A stretch of 64,000 nucleotides of DNA from an uncultured Prevotella sp. (GTDB lineage Bacteria; Bacteroidota; Bacteroidia; Bacteroidales; Bacteroidaceae), in NCBI GenBank assembly GCA_900771975.1, contig CAAGPV010000072.1, forward strand, positions 51,956 through 115,955, given 5' to 3'. Below are positions 8,128-17,512 of this stretch, piece by piece. Position 1 is the first letter of the stretch; every line of letters begins with the position of its first letter. The notes beneath the pieces are model-generated. The model was not told the origin of the DNA. It was given only the letters and a program-made list of their open reading frames with translations, and did not search any database. Both the position numbers and the translations under genes were made by a program.

Positions 8128-10377
8128 ATGAACGTAATTACGAAAACTGTTCAATTGCCTGATGGAAGAACCATCACAATTGAAACCGGAAAGGTTGCGA
8201 AACAGGCTGACGGTTCTGCCGTTTTGAGAATGGGCAACACCGTTTTATTGGCTACTGTTTGTGCAGCCAAAGAAGCAGTTCCGGGTACAGACTTTATGCC
8301 TTTGCAAGTAGATTATCGCGAGCAGTATGCTGCAGCAGGTCGTTTCCCAGGAGGTTTTACCAAACGCGAAGGCAAAGCCAGTGACAACGAGATCCTTACA
8401 TCTCGTCTTGTGGACCGCGTGCTTCGTCCACTTTTCCCAAGTGACTTCCACACGGAAGTTTATGTACAAGTGATGCTTTTCTCAGCTGACGGCATAGATC
8501 AACCTGATGCTTTAGCAGGATTTGCAGCATCAGCAGCGTTGGCTGCCTCTGATATTCCTTTTGAATGTCCTATCAGTGAGGTTCGTGTAGCTCGCGTCAA
8601 TGGCGAATATGTTATCGATCCTACCTTCGAGCAAATGAAGGAAGCAGACATGGACATTATGGTCGGTGCAACCAAAGAAAATATTATGATGGTGGAAGGC
8701 GAGATGGACGAAGTGTCCGAACAAGACCTTATCGGAGCACTTAAAGCCGCTCACGAAGCCATCAAGCCTATGTGTGTTCTGCAAGAAGAACTCTCCAAAG
8801 AGCTTGGCACTGACACCAAACGTGAATATGACGATGAAGTGAACGACGAAGACTTGCGTCAACAAATAAAAGACGAGCTCTATCAGGCCGCATACGACAT
8901 TACAAAGCAAGCTCTTGCCAAGCAAGAGCGTCAGGATGCGTTTGACAAGCTCATCGCAGACTTCCTGGAGAAGTATGATGCTGCCCACAGCGATCTCTCT
9001 GACGATGACCTCGACGAGAAACATGCAGAGGCACAGCGCTACTATAGCGATGTTATGCGTGATGCCATGCGCCGTTGCGTTCTTGACGAAGGAATACGTC
9101 TTGACGGAAGAAAGACTACCGAAATACGTCCCATTTGGTGCGAGGTAAGCCCATTGCCAATGCCTCACGGAAGCAGCATCTTTACACGTGGAGAAACCCA
9201 AAGCCTTACCACTTGTACGTTAGGAACCAAACTTGACGAAAAGATGGTGGATGACGTTCTCGACAAGAGCTATATGCGCTTCTTGTTGCATTATAACTTT
9301 CCTCCTTTCTGTACAGGTGAAGCCAAAGCACAACGTGGCGTAGGACGTCGTGAAATCGGCCATGGACATTTGGCTTGGCGTGCATTGAAGGGTCAAATCC
9401 CCGCAGACTTCCCTTACACAGTACGTTTGGTTAGCCAAATTCTGGAGTCGAATGGTTCTTCTTCTATGGCTACAGTATGTGCCGGAACATTGGCGCTTAT
9501 GGATGCCGGCGTTCCTATGAAAAAGCCTGTAAGCGGTATTGCCATGGGTCTTATCAAAAACCCAGGTGAAGAAAAGTATGCTATCTTGAGCGACATTCTT
9601 GGTGATGAAGACCACTTGGGTGATATGGACTTCAAGACAACAGGAACAAAAGACGGACTTACCGCAACACAGATGGATATCAAATGCGACGGCTTGAGCT
9701 TTGAAATACTCGAAAAAGCACTTCTTCAAGCTAAACAAGGACGTGAATACATCCTTGGCAAGCTCACCGATACCATTGCCGAGCCACGCAAGGAGCTGAA
9801 ACCTCAAGTTCCACGTATCGAAGCATTTGAAATTCCTAAGGAATACATTGGCGCTGTTATCGGTCCTGGCGGAAAAATCATCCAGCAGATGCAAGAAGAG
9901 ACCGGGGCCACTATTACCATCGATGAAGTTGACGGTGTTGGCAAGATTCAAGTGAGTGCACCAAACAAAGAGAGCATAGACGCTGCCATGCAAAAGATTA
10001 AAGCCATCGTGGCTGTACCTGAAGTAGGCGAAGTTTACGAAGGAACAGTACGTAGCATTATGCCTTATGGTTGCTTCGTAGAGATTCTCCCTGGCAAAGA
10101 CGGCCTACTCCACATCAGCGAAATAGACTGGAAACGTTTGGAAACTGTAGAAGAAGCCGGAATACACGAAGGAGATAAGATTAAGGTAAAACTTCTCGAA
10201 ATTGATCCTAAGACCGGTAAATACAAACTCTCTCATCGTGTTTTGCTTGAGAAACCTGAGGGATATGTTGAACGAGAGCGCCGTCCTCGTGGTGAGCGCC
10301 GCCCACGTGGCGAACGTCGCAATGATCGTCGTCCTCGTCCAGAAACAAACAACGAGCATACAGAGACTAACGACTAA
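8128..10377 (+). CDS. pnp: Polyribonucleotide nucleotidyltransferase (PNPase)
   Basis: PNPase degrades RNA phosphorolytically from the 3' end, releasing nucleoside diphosphates, and takes part in mRNA decay and small-RNA turnover in the cytoplasm. The 749 residues show the expected order: first RNase PH domain (about 10-145, with GRFPGGFTKREGK), helical linker (about 150-300), second RNase PH domain (about 325-520, GREIGHGHLAWRAL and SNGSSSMATVC), KH domain (about 565-630, IGAVIGPGGKIIQ) and S1 domain (about 640-715, GTVRSIMPYGCFVEI). The tail is rich in arginine (repeats of RRPRGE), which may add RNA affinity. The ATG at 8128 fits the usual N-terminus. A promoter and a leader hairpin lie upstream, and a strong terminator lies downstream. 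Confidence 0.98.
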   Translation: MNVITKTVQLPDGRTITIETGKVAKQADGSAVLRMGNTVLLATVCAAKEAVPGTDFMPLQVDYREQYAAAGRFPGGFTKREGKASDNEILTSRLVDRVLRPLFPSDFHTEVYVQVMLFSADGIDQPDALAGFAASAALAASDIPFECPISEVRVARVNGEYVIDPTFEQMKEADMDIMVGATKENIMMVEGEMDEVSEQDLIGALKAAHEAIKPMCVLQEELSKELGTDTKREYDDEVNDEDLRQQIKDELYQAAYDITKQALAKQERQDAFDKLIADFLEKYDAAHSDLSDDDLDEKHAEAQRYYSDVMRDAMRRCVLDEGIRLDGRKTTEIRPIWCEVSPLPMPHGSSIFTRGETQSLTTCTLGTKLDEKMVDDVLDKSYMRFLLHYNFPPFCTGEAKAQRGVGRREIGHGHLAWRALKGQIPADFPYTVRLVSQILESNGSSSMATVCAGTLALMDAGVPMKKPVSGIAMGLIKNPGEEKYAILSDILGDEDHLGDMDFKTTGTKDGLTATQMDIKCDGLSFEILEKALLQAKQGREYILGKLTDTIAEPRKELKPQVPRIEAFEIPKEYIGAVIGPGGKIIQQMQEETGATITIDEVDGVGKIQVSAPNKESIDAAMQKIKAIVAVPEVGEVYEGTVRSIMPYGCFVEILPGKDGLLHISEIDWKRLETVEEAGIHEGDKIKVKLLEIDPKTGKYKLSHRVLLEKPEGYVERERRPRGERRPRGERRNDRRPRPETNNEHTETND

Positions 10378-10400
10378 CAGGTCGGATTTCTCTATATAAA

Positions 10401-10459
10401 TAAAGTAAAAAATCATCTTCAATGTACAATAGGTCTTTGAAGATGATTTTTTACTTTAT
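10401..10459 (+). terminator. Terminator after pnp
   Basis: TAAAGTAAAAAATCATCTTCAA and its reverse complement flank a short loop, making a stem of about 20 pairs. It begins 24 bases after the pnp stop. The symmetrical A and T tracts suggest it can act in both directions. Confidence 0.85.
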
Positions 10460-10513
10460 AACTACCGAAATTTATAACTGGTACACATCGCCTTATCTTA
10501 TAATCGACAAACA

Positions 10514-11920
10514 ATGAAAACAAATTTACCACTTCGCTTTTCGCTATTATGTATAATGTTAATGATCGTCGGGGGAGCAACCATCGCTTCCAACCTGAAT
10601 GGCGAGCAACAGCGCATTGCATTAAGAGACAGTATTCTAACACAGATAACAGGAGGTAAAAAGCCTGAAGCCATCGCCAATATCCAGTCTTTTGGTGCTA
10701 AAGGTGACGGCACTACGGATTGCTTTCCGGCTTTCAAAAAAGCCATGCAGAGAGCTAAGAAGATAGGAGGTTTGCACATTGTCGTACCACAAGGAATTTA
10801 TTACCTACGTGGGCCTATCACCCTTGTAAGCAATGTATGTATAGAGCTAACAGAAGGAGCAACACTAAAATTCGACCCCTCGCCTGACTTATACCCACTG
10901 GTCAGCACAAGCTGGGAGGGTACATTTCTGTACAACTACTCTCCTATGATATATGGATATGGGCTTGAAAATATATCCATAATAGGGAAAGGTACTATCG
11001 ACGGGAACGCCACATCTACATTTGCTACATGGAAGCCAAAGCAAAAACCTGGGCAATTGCTCAGCAGACAACAAAATCACGAAGAACGCCCCTTGGACGA
11101 ACGAAAATTTGGTAAAGGTTATTGGCTCCGACCACAACTCATACAACTATACAACTGTAAAGGGATTACTCTTTCAGGCATAAAGATTACCAACTCTCCT
11201 TTTTGGTGTGTGCATCTCTTAAAGAGCGAAAACATCATCTGCAACGGGTTGAGATATGATGCAAAGCTTATCAATAACGATGGAATCGACCCAGAATGTT
11301 CCCGGAATATTCTGATAGAAAACATACAATTCAACAATGGAGACGACAATATCGCTATAAAAAGCGGACGCGACAACGACGGACAAAACTCAAAAAGTCC
11401 ATCTGAAAACATTGTAATACGCAACTGCTTCTTTAAAGGTCTACATGCAGTTGTAATTGGAAGTGAGATGTCAGGAGGTGTCAGCAATATTATTGTAGAG
11501 AACTGTACCTACGCCGGCTATTGCAAGCGTGGTATCTTTATCAAGACAAATCCCGACCGGGGTGGCTTTGTACGTAACATCTTTGTCAAAAACTGCGAAT
11601 TTGGCGATGTTGAAGATCTGTTCTATATAACCAGTATGTATGCCGGGGAAGGGCAGAACAGTCATAACTACTCCACCATTGAGAGGGTTTATGTTGATGG
11701 GTTGAGATGTAAAAACGCAAATGCAGCTGCCATTACACTTCAAGGAACAAATGCCAAGCACATAAGTAAAGTAGAGTTTAAGAACGTAGAAGTAGATAAT
11801 GCGAAAATAGGCATAAGTATAAGCAAGTCTGACGGGGTTGTCTTTGAAGATTGTCACATAGGAGGACACTCGGGAGTACCTTCGCAGAACACGCCTCAAG
11901 ATAAAATCTTTGAACGGTAA
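10514..11920 (+). CDS. Glycoside hydrolase family 28 (polygalacturonase-like)
   Basis: A 468-residue exported right-handed beta-helix enzyme. GH28 members hydrolyse galacturonan or rhamnogalacturonan in pectin by inversion. Residues 1-26 form a signal peptide, and IQSFGAKGDGTTDC (about 57-70) is the typical start of the pectate-lyase-superfamily helix. The catalytic signatures are present: NNDG with Asp256, GDDN with Asp277 and Asp278, GLHAVVIGSE with its histidine, and RGIFIK with Arg and Lys. The carboxylate-binding pattern suits a uronic acid substrate, though the exact linkage cannot be told. It stands alone on the plus strand after the pnp terminator and converges on the glycosyltransferase, so it is not part of the mannan operon. 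Confidence 0.9.
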   Translation: MKTNLPLRFSLLCIMLMIVGGATIASNLNGEQQRIALRDSILTQITGGKKPEAIANIQSFGAKGDGTTDCFPAFKKAMQRAKKIGGLHIVVPQGIYYLRGPITLVSNVCIELTEGATLKFDPSPDLYPLVSTSWEGTFLYNYSPMIYGYGLENISIIGKGTIDGNATSTFATWKPKQKPGQLLSRQQNHEERPLDERKFGKGYWLRPQLIQLYNCKGITLSGIKITNSPFWCVHLLKSENIICNGLRYDAKLINNDGIDPECSRNILIENIQFNNGDDNIAIKSGRDNDGQNSKSPSENIVIRNCFFKGLHAVVIGSEMSGGVSNIIVENCTYAGYCKRGIFIKTNPDRGGFVRNIFVKNCEFGDVEDLFYITSMYAGEGQNSHNYSTIERVYVDGLRCKNANAAAITLQGTNAKHISKVEFKNVEVDNAKIGISISKSDGVVFEDCHIGGHSGVPSQNTPQDKIFER

Positions 11921-11944
11921 GAAAAAGTGGGGCGAACGATATTT

Positions 11945-12904
11945 CTAACGATAGAAAGCCAAAAAAGCCTTACGGTAAAGCGAATATAAGCGATAAATCC
12001 ACCAATGATTATACTTAGTGTGGAATTGGCAATAAAACCATTGGTCCACCCAATAATTGCTTTCATAATCCAAAACATTGTCTATATCAGAAAGTTGTTG
12101 CCTGTGTATGCCATGACGGTATAGCTGGCGATATATGGAAAGCATACCTAAAAGCAATGGACGTCGATATCGTTGACGAGTATCATGCTCAAAGAAAAAA
12201 TCGCGGACAATGACTTCTGCACGAGCCTGAGACAAGAGAGAGGATATTCCTATGTGATGGCTATAAGACGATGGGTTATCGCAACGATAGTAATAGACAG
12301 TCTGTGGAATAGTGGCCCTACGCCCCATCAGCAGCAATCGGGGAAGAACTGAAAAATCTTCGGCATAATTTACCCCATAGGCAAAGGAAATATTGTGGTC
12401 AAAGAACAAACGAGTTCGGAAGAGTTTACCCCATAGATTGCCATTCCCTTTATGGCAGAGAAGCGACACAAGACGTTGCCTGTCTGAATATGAGTCTGGC
12501 AATATCGGGTTGCCATGCTTATAACCCACTCGTTGATAAGCTCCTTCAACGATGTCCATATTGGTGTTCAGAGCTTTTTCCATCAATAAACGAATGGCAT
12601 TTTCCGGAAGATAGTCATCAGGATCCACAAAAGTCAACCATTCAGTCTGTACAGCCTCTAATGCCGTCTGTCTTGTTGCTCCAACACCTTTATTATATTT
12701 ATGAGTGATAATTTTGACTTGATTTAGTTTTTCCGGATGACGTTGAAGACTGTTGTATAACAGTTCCCTACTGTTGTCTTTAGAGCAATCGTCTACAAAT
12801 ATATAGAAAATTTTTCTATAGGTTTGGGCAAAAAGGCTTTCGACACATTGCTCAATGTACTTTCCTACATTATAAACTGGAACAAGAACTGAAACACTTT
12901 CCAT
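11945..12904 (-). CDS. Family 2 glycosyltransferase
   Basis: A 319-residue GT-A fold transferase that moves a sugar from a nucleotide donor to a growing glycan on the cytoplasmic face. The N-terminus MESVSVLVPVYNVGKYIEQC is the classical GT2 start, so I use the ATG at 12904, not the longer frame to 12955, which would run through an upstream hairpin. The nucleotide site DDCSKDNS and the metal-binding DPDDYLP are clear. The C-terminal 100 residues are rich in Tyr, Arg and His with no membrane helix. It lies downstream of manA, but a hairpin sits in between. The acceptor glycan is unknown, and a role in mannan use is not implied. Confidence 0.9.
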   Translation of the reverse strand: MESVSVLVPVYNVGKYIEQCVESLFAQTYRKIFYIFVDDCSKDNSRELLYNSLQRHPEKLNQVKIITHKYNKGVGATRQTALEAVQTEWLTFVDPDDYLPENAIRLLMEKALNTNMDIVEGAYQRVGYKHGNPILPDSYSDRQRLVSLLCHKGNGNLWGKLFRTRLFFDHNISFAYGVNYAEDFSVLPRLLLMGRRATIPQTVYYYRCDNPSSYSHHIGISSLLSQARAEVIVRDFFFEHDTRQRYRRPLLLGMLSIYRQLYRHGIHRQQLSDIDNVLDYESNYWVDQWFYCQFHTKYNHWWIYRLYSLYRKAFLAFYR

Positions 12905-12922
12905 AACAAGAAAACAGGAAAT

Positions 12923-12951
12923 GGGAGCGGATGTAGCATACACCCACTCCC
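12923..12951 (-). terminator. Hairpin between manA and the glycosyltransferase gene
   Basis: On the minus strand GGGAGTGGGTGTA and TACATCCGCTCCC pair over 13 positions (two wobbles) around a 3-base loop. Only a weak T-rich stretch follows. It may end the mannan catabolic transcript or attenuate reading into the glycosyltransferase, whose ATG is 18 bases beyond. Confidence 0.6.
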
Positions 12952-12978
12952 ACAAATATCATTTAGTCAACGTTAGAA

Positions 12979-13938
12979 TTACACATAAGTCTCTATGAAA
13001 CGCATTGTTCCTTCTACAACAACTTTTTGGGTTGTTGCAGGAAGCAAAACGGTATCACCGGCCCGGAAAAGCGTTTCCTCACCATCAACAGATAACTTAG
13101 ACTCACCTTTAAGCCCAATCATAATGATAAAACTATCCAACGCTGAATAATCTATGGTCTTACTCGTGGTTAAATCATAAACAGAAGTAGTAAAATAAGG
13201 GCACTCCACCACTTGCATACGATGATTTTCTTTCCACTCATAATGGGTACGATAGTCTTTTTCAACATGATAGTCTATACACTCAGCAGCTTCTTTCGTG
13301 TGAAGTTCACGATAATTGCCATTTTTATCCTTCCGCTTAAAATCATAAATGCGATAGGTTACGTCACTTGTTTGCTGAATTTCTGTAACAAAACACCCAG
13401 TACCAATAGCGTGAATACGCCCAGCTGGTATAAAAAAGCAATCACCCTCTTTCACTTCATACTGGGACAACGCATCGGTGATAGTATCGTTTTCCACCAT
13501 CACTTTGTACTGCTCTGGGGTTATTGGGGATTTTAGTCCATTATAAAGTTTTGCTCCTTGAGCACAAGGAAGCGCATACCACATCTCCGTTTTACCACGA
13601 GGTTTTCCTTGCTTTTTTGCGATTTCATCGGAGGGATGCACTTGAATGGACAAATCTCTACAAGCATCTATAAACTTAATGAGTAAAGGGAACTCGTTGC
13701 CAAAGCGTTCATAATTGGCTTTACCCAACAAACGGTCCTTATGCTCTGCGACTAACGCATTGAGATCCTTTCCTTCTTCAGTACCTTCTGCCACAACTGA
13801 AACATGTCCTGGAACACCTGACACTTCCCAACTTTCACCCACTTGGGGCAAGTTCTCACTTAGATGTTTGAACGGAATGATGCGTTCGCCTCCCCAAATG
13901 GTTTGCTTTAAGATTGGTTTAAACTTATAAAACGACAT
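12979..13938 (-). CDS. manA: Mannose-6-phosphate isomerase, class I
   Basis: A zinc enzyme of the cupin fold that interconverts mannose-6-phosphate and fructose-6-phosphate in the cytoplasm. It is 319 residues long, typical for the short bacterial and Bacillus-like type. Zinc ligands are visible as His101 (QVHP), Glu118 (KTEMW) and His176 (PAGRIHAIG), and YRIYDFKRKD marks the active-site region. It follows the AraC-type regulator with a 16-base gap in the same direction, so it is likely the last gene of the mannan catabolic unit. There it would channel mannose-1-phosphate, after a mutase step encoded elsewhere, into glycolysis. It could also supply GDP-mannose synthesis. Confidence 0.95.
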   Translation of the reverse strand: MSFYKFKPILKQTIWGGERIIPFKHLSENLPQVGESWEVSGVPGHVSVVAEGTEEGKDLNALVAEHKDRLLGKANYERFGNEFPLLIKFIDACRDLSIQVHPSDEIAKKQGKPRGKTEMWYALPCAQGAKLYNGLKSPITPEQYKVMVENDTITDALSQYEVKEGDCFFIPAGRIHAIGTGCFVTEIQQTSDVTYRIYDFKRKDKNGNYRELHTKEAAECIDYHVEKDYRTHYEWKENHRMQVVECPYFTTSVYDLTTSKTIDYSALDSFIIMIGLKGESKLSVDGEETLFRAGDTVLLPATTQKVVVEGTMRFIETYV

Positions 13939-13954
13939 TGTTTACCTATGTTTT

Positions 13955-14839
13955 TTAAATGATAACTTTAATTTTTCGATAGTTCTCCCGAAACTCTGTT
14001 GGCGAACATCCTAACTTTCTACGGAATATGCGATTGAAGTTACTCAAATTGTTATAGCCACAATTGAAACTAATATTAGCAATACTCTCCGTTGTGTCTA
14101 TAAGCATACGGGTGGCGTTGGCCAAACGTATATCTATAATATAATCGGACAACGTGCGTCCTGTATGCAGTTTAAAGAAACGGCTGAAAGCACTTTGGCT
14201 CATATTGGCCATATCAGCGAGCGTTTGAAGCTTAAGCTCATACATAAAATTTGAGTTGATATAGTTTTTTACCGTAATGATTCGGCGACTATCATCGCTG
14301 ACTTCAGCCTTGGCATTCGATTTGGTAGACAATGTATAGGCGCCATCACTTTGAGCCAACTCGTTGAGAATTCGCAAGAACAAAATAACAGCTTCAAAGC
14401 CATTCTTTTGTCGAGAGAGGGAATCCAAAAGGGTGTAGATACGGATGACTGTCTTTTGCGGAAAGGCAAGTCCCTTTTGTGCCTCTCGCAACATCCTACC
14501 AATAGCGGCAAAAGGATTCTTGCTGAGGAAATCATCCTGTTCCAATCCGAACTTAAATTGAACCGTTATCTCACGTATATCATTGCTTTTGCAATGGTAT
14601 TGTTCCCACACGTGTTCAAGATTAGGGCTTGTTATCAGCACCAAATCATAATCGCCAATTATCTCACTACTGTCTCCTACGGTACGACGTACACCTGCAG
14701 CGTTTTCCACAAAGTTGAGTTCATAAACCTCATGGTTGTGTATGGGATAAGTAAACTCTTTCTTGTGGCGGTCGGCAATATAGAGAGCGTCCTTCTCCAT
14801 TAAAGGACTAATCTCATGCAATATTTCTGTTTGAGCCAT
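13955..14839 (-). CDS. AraC family transcriptional regulator
   Basis: A 294-residue regulator with an N-terminal cupin-like sensor (about 1-150, HNHEVYELNFVENA) and a C-terminal double helix-turn-helix of the AraC type (about 195-290, LADMANMSQSAFSRFFKLHTGR and FNCGYNNLSNFNRIFRRKLGCSPTEFR). I prefer the ATG at 14839 to an in-frame TTG at 14878. AraC regulators usually respond to a sugar or oligosaccharide and activate catabolic genes. Its place between the epimerase and manA points to control of the mannan genes, including itself. No hybrid two-component sensor, the other common regulator of such loci, is present in the window. Confidence 0.9.
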   Translation of the reverse strand: MAQTEILHEISPLMEKDALYIADRHKKEFTYPIHNHEVYELNFVENAAGVRRTVGDSSEIIGDYDLVLITSPNLEHVWEQYHCKSNDIREITVQFKFGLEQDDFLSKNPFAAIGRMLREAQKGLAFPQKTVIRIYTLLDSLSRQKNGFEAVILFLRILNELAQSDGAYTLSTKSNAKAEVSDDSRRIITVKNYINSNFMYELKLQTLADMANMSQSAFSRFFKLHTGRTLSDYIIDIRLANATRMLIDTTESIANISFNCGYNNLSNFNRIFRRKLGCSPTEFRENYRKIKVII

Positions 14840-14881
14840 AGTGGTAAGCTTTATATCGGGATTACTTGAAGTATTCAATTT

Positions 14882-16075
14882 TCAGAATTTTCTTTCCATC
14901 AGCTCTAAACACATACGACTATTATGATAAGGACACTTCCAAAATCCCGCCTTGTCATCAACTAAGTTGACAGTTCCATCCTTATGACGGCTCCAATACC
15001 ACTCACCATTCTTATAGTCAATAAGATTCTTTTTGATATATTCCCAACAAAGAGAAGCTTTATCCAAAGCGGAATCATCGGAAAAATACTGATAAATATT
15101 GGCAAAACCGACAACGGTTTCCGCTTGTACCCACCAATGAAGGTCTGTATCAATATATCCTGTATCCAAATTTGCTTCATGAACCATTGAGCCATCGGGT
15201 CTTAGACCCTTCTCGGAAGCCTTTGCTACCATTTGAACAATGGGTTCTACTTTTTTCAAGACATCTTTGTCACCTAACACAAGAGCCGCTTCATGTATCA
15301 ACCATGAACATTCTATATCGTGTCCATAACTCTCCAACGCACCAGCTCCACGTTTCCAGTCCATATCAAAGAACAAATCGAGATGATGGGTTTCAGGATT
15401 CAATATCTTATCAGTAAAGATATCAATAAGGTTACGCAACGAAGCTGCCAATTGAGGAGACTTCCAAATGCGATAAAGATTGGCATATGGTTCTATAATA
15501 TGCAAGTGGGTGTTTTGAGATTTAGGATAGTTAGCATCCAAATCCGACAAGCGCATATCGGCAATAGGTTGCCAATCGCGTGTCATAGCCTCAATATAAC
15601 CATTATTTATGGGGTCTAATGCGTGCTTTTCTATACATTCGTACAATTTAATTGCTTCATCAAGAGCTTCTTGATCACCCGTAGCACGGGCATACTCAGA
15701 TAAGCCATATATCATAAAACCAATTGCATAGAATTGCTTTTTAGTGTCTACGGGTTGTCCTAAGCTGTCAACACTCCAATAAGCACCGCCATATTCTTTA
15801 TCGATGAAATGGTCTAAAATATATTGTTTAGCCCGTGTTGCGGCCTCCAAATAAGGCTTTAGGCGTAAAACACGATAGGCTGCAGAGAATGCCCACAAAA
15901 TGCGAGCATTCAAAATAGCACCTTTTTCGGCATCAGGATGCAAAACCCCATGCCCATCAATTCGACCATAAAAGCCTCCATGTTCGGTGTCTACCATTTT
16001 ATCGAGCCAAAAACGCAAGATATTGTTTTGTAGCACATCTTGCATTTCCTGCTTCATTATTTCTATTTTACTCAT
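14882..16075 (-). CDS. Cellobiose 2-epimerase (AGE superfamily)
   Basis: A cytoplasmic (alpha/alpha)6-barrel enzyme that epimerises the reducing-end sugar at C2. In Bacteroides fragilis this family converts beta-1,4-mannobiose to mannosylglucose. The 397 residues match the family length and carry EHGGFYGRIDG near the N-terminus, plus histidine-containing motifs NTHLHIIEPYANLYRIW, ESYGHDIECSWLI and LHWWVQAE that provide the catalytic histidines. I take the ATG at 16075; a GTG lies one codon upstream. It begins 3 bases after the symporter stop codon and lies in a run with the GH130 phosphorylase, which consumes its product. That context makes the mannobiose role much more likely than N-acetylglucosamine epimerisation. 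Confidence 0.9.
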   Translation of the reverse strand: MSKIEIMKQEMQDVLQNNILRFWLDKMVDTEHGGFYGRIDGHGVLHPDAEKGAILNARILWAFSAAYRVLRLKPYLEAATRAKQYILDHFIDKEYGGAYWSVDSLGQPVDTKKQFYAIGFMIYGLSEYARATGDQEALDEAIKLYECIEKHALDPINNGYIEAMTRDWQPIADMRLSDLDANYPKSQNTHLHIIEPYANLYRIWKSPQLAASLRNLIDIFTDKILNPETHHLDLFFDMDWKRGAGALESYGHDIECSWLIHEAALVLGDKDVLKKVEPIVQMVAKASEKGLRPDGSMVHEANLDTGYIDTDLHWWVQAETVVGFANIYQYFSDDSALDKASLCWEYIKKNLIDYKNGEWYWSRHKDGTVNLVDDKAGFWKCPYHNSRMCLELMERKF

Positions 16076-16078
16076 CAC

Positions 16079-17422
16079 TTATTTCTTTATTGGGAACAAA
16101 TAAGACAATATCATTAGTAACAAAGCAATACCTGCTGGTATTATTGAGAACAACGACCACACCATAGTAAGAACCGAACTGGTAATGGAAGCAGGATCAA
16201 TAGAAGTATTGCCAAAAGAATCGGTTACCATATGAGCACCTGCCCAGCCTAAGAACAAAGCTATCAGCGATCCCGATATGGCAGTTCCGAACTTCTGAGA
16301 CATTGTGCCAGAGCTGAAAATAAGGCCTGTAGCTGAAGATTCAAACTTCTTGGTATGATAATCTGCAACATCAGCATACATTGACCAAAGTAAAGGAGAA
16401 TAGACTCCAATACCCATAGATGTTAGAATAACTAATAAGACCATCACCCAAATATAAGATGGGCTCATGGGAATAAAGAAGAAGGCAACCGACAATACCA
16501 TACACAATGTTGATGACCAAAAGAAAGCCATACGCTTGGAACCTGCTAAACGAGTAACCAACGGAGACAAACCACCAAAGATCATACAGGTCACTTCTCC
16601 AAAGGCCATAAACACGGTATAGTTGATTATTAATCCACTAATGGTCACATTGCCTTTTAAGCAGTATTCAAACATATAACCAGCTACTGCATAACGGAAG
16701 CCGTTAAAGAAATTGGTACAGATGGCTATGGCCGTCATATAGAGCCACGGCCCATTATGTACCAAGTCAACAAATTGGTGAAAAGAGAATTTTTCTGCAC
16801 GTTTTGGTTTAAGACGTTCCTTTGTCAATAGGCCACAAACAAGGGTCATCGCTGCTGCAACAGCGCCTAAAACGGCTCCAATAACTGCATATTGATGAGC
16901 TTCCGTGCCACCTACCATTTTTTGTAGATAAGGAAACGACAAAAGCGTAGCAAATCCCATGGCATAAGCACCCACCATACGGAAGGAGGAAAATTGGTTC
17001 TTTTCATCGTCATTATCAGTCATTACGCCCAGCAAAGAGCCATAAGGAACATTCACCATTGTATAAATGGCCATCATCAGCAAATATAGAGTATATGCCC
17101 AAATACGTTTTGCGACAGGGCCAAAATCTGGAGTATACAACAATAAAGCAAAAACAAGACCAAAAGGAATTGCTCCGTAGATAAGCCACGGACGGTAAGT
17201 GCCCCAACGGGATTGGGTTCTATCTGCCAAAGTTCCCATTAACGGGTCAGTTACGACATCAAACATACGCGCTACCAACATTAATATTGCAGCATCAGCA
17301 AAGGTAAGTCCAAAAACATTCGTAAAGAACAAAGGGAATGCTATCGACATTACTTTCCATACAATACCACCCGCAGCAGCATCACCCATTGCGTATGCTA
17401 TTTTTTCTTTTATACTTGCCAT
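16079..17422 (-). CDS. GPH-type sugar:cation symporter (MFS)
   Basis: A 447-residue inner-membrane carrier of the glycoside-pentoside-hexuronide:cation symporter family (MelB-like). About twelve hydrophobic segments are visible, with the family signature between helices 2 and 3, FDVVTDPLMGTLADRTQSRWGTYRPW in outline (Asp-rich cation-site helix, then the basic loop). The C-terminus ends SYLFPIKK. Such carriers bring disaccharides into the cytoplasm. In B. fragilis and related mannan loci the corresponding gene lies next to the epimerase and phosphorylase, so mannobiose or short mannooligosaccharides are the expected cargo. It overlaps nothing but abuts the epimerase gene. Confidence 0.9.
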   Translation of the reverse strand: MASIKEKIAYAMGDAAAGGIVWKVMSIAFPLFFTNVFGLTFADAAILMLVARMFDVVTDPLMGTLADRTQSRWGTYRPWLIYGAIPFGLVFALLLYTPDFGPVAKRIWAYTLYLLMMAIYTMVNVPYGSLLGVMTDNDDEKNQFSSFRMVGAYAMGFATLLSFPYLQKMVGGTEAHQYAVIGAVLGAVAAAMTLVCGLLTKERLKPKRAEKFSFHQFVDLVHNGPWLYMTAIAICTNFFNGFRYAVAGYMFEYCLKGNVTISGLIINYTVFMAFGEVTCMIFGGLSPLVTRLAGSKRMAFFWSSTLCMVLSVAFFFIPMSPSYIWVMVLLVILTSMGIGVYSPLLWSMYADVADYHTKKFESSATGLIFSSGTMSQKFGTAISGSLIALFLGWAGAHMVTDSFGNTSIDPASITSSVLTMVWSLFSIIPAGIALLLMILSYLFPIKK

Positions 17423-17462
17423 GGTTCTTAGTTATTCTTTGATTATAAAATATAATAGGTAA

Positions 17463-17497
17463 AGTAGGGACGATGCTTATAACCACACGTCCCTACT
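17463..17497 (-). repeat. Inverted repeat between the phosphorylase and symporter genes
   Basis: AGTAGGGACG (17463-17472) and CGTCCCTACT (17488-17497) are perfect 10-base arms with a 15-base loop. No T tract follows on the minus strand, so it looks more like an mRNA-processing or stability hairpin, or a protein-binding site, than a terminator. Confidence 0.5.
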
Positions 17498-17512
17498 AAT
17501 AGTGTTTAATAA

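Noticed and set aside
9220..9993. 257-codon open frame opposite pnp
   Set aside because: Antisense to a highly conserved housekeeping gene, with Cys- and Phe-rich sequence and no motif.
10105..10422. 105-codon minus-strand open frame at the pnp end
   Set aside because: It starts inside the pnp terminator and is antisense to the S1 domain.
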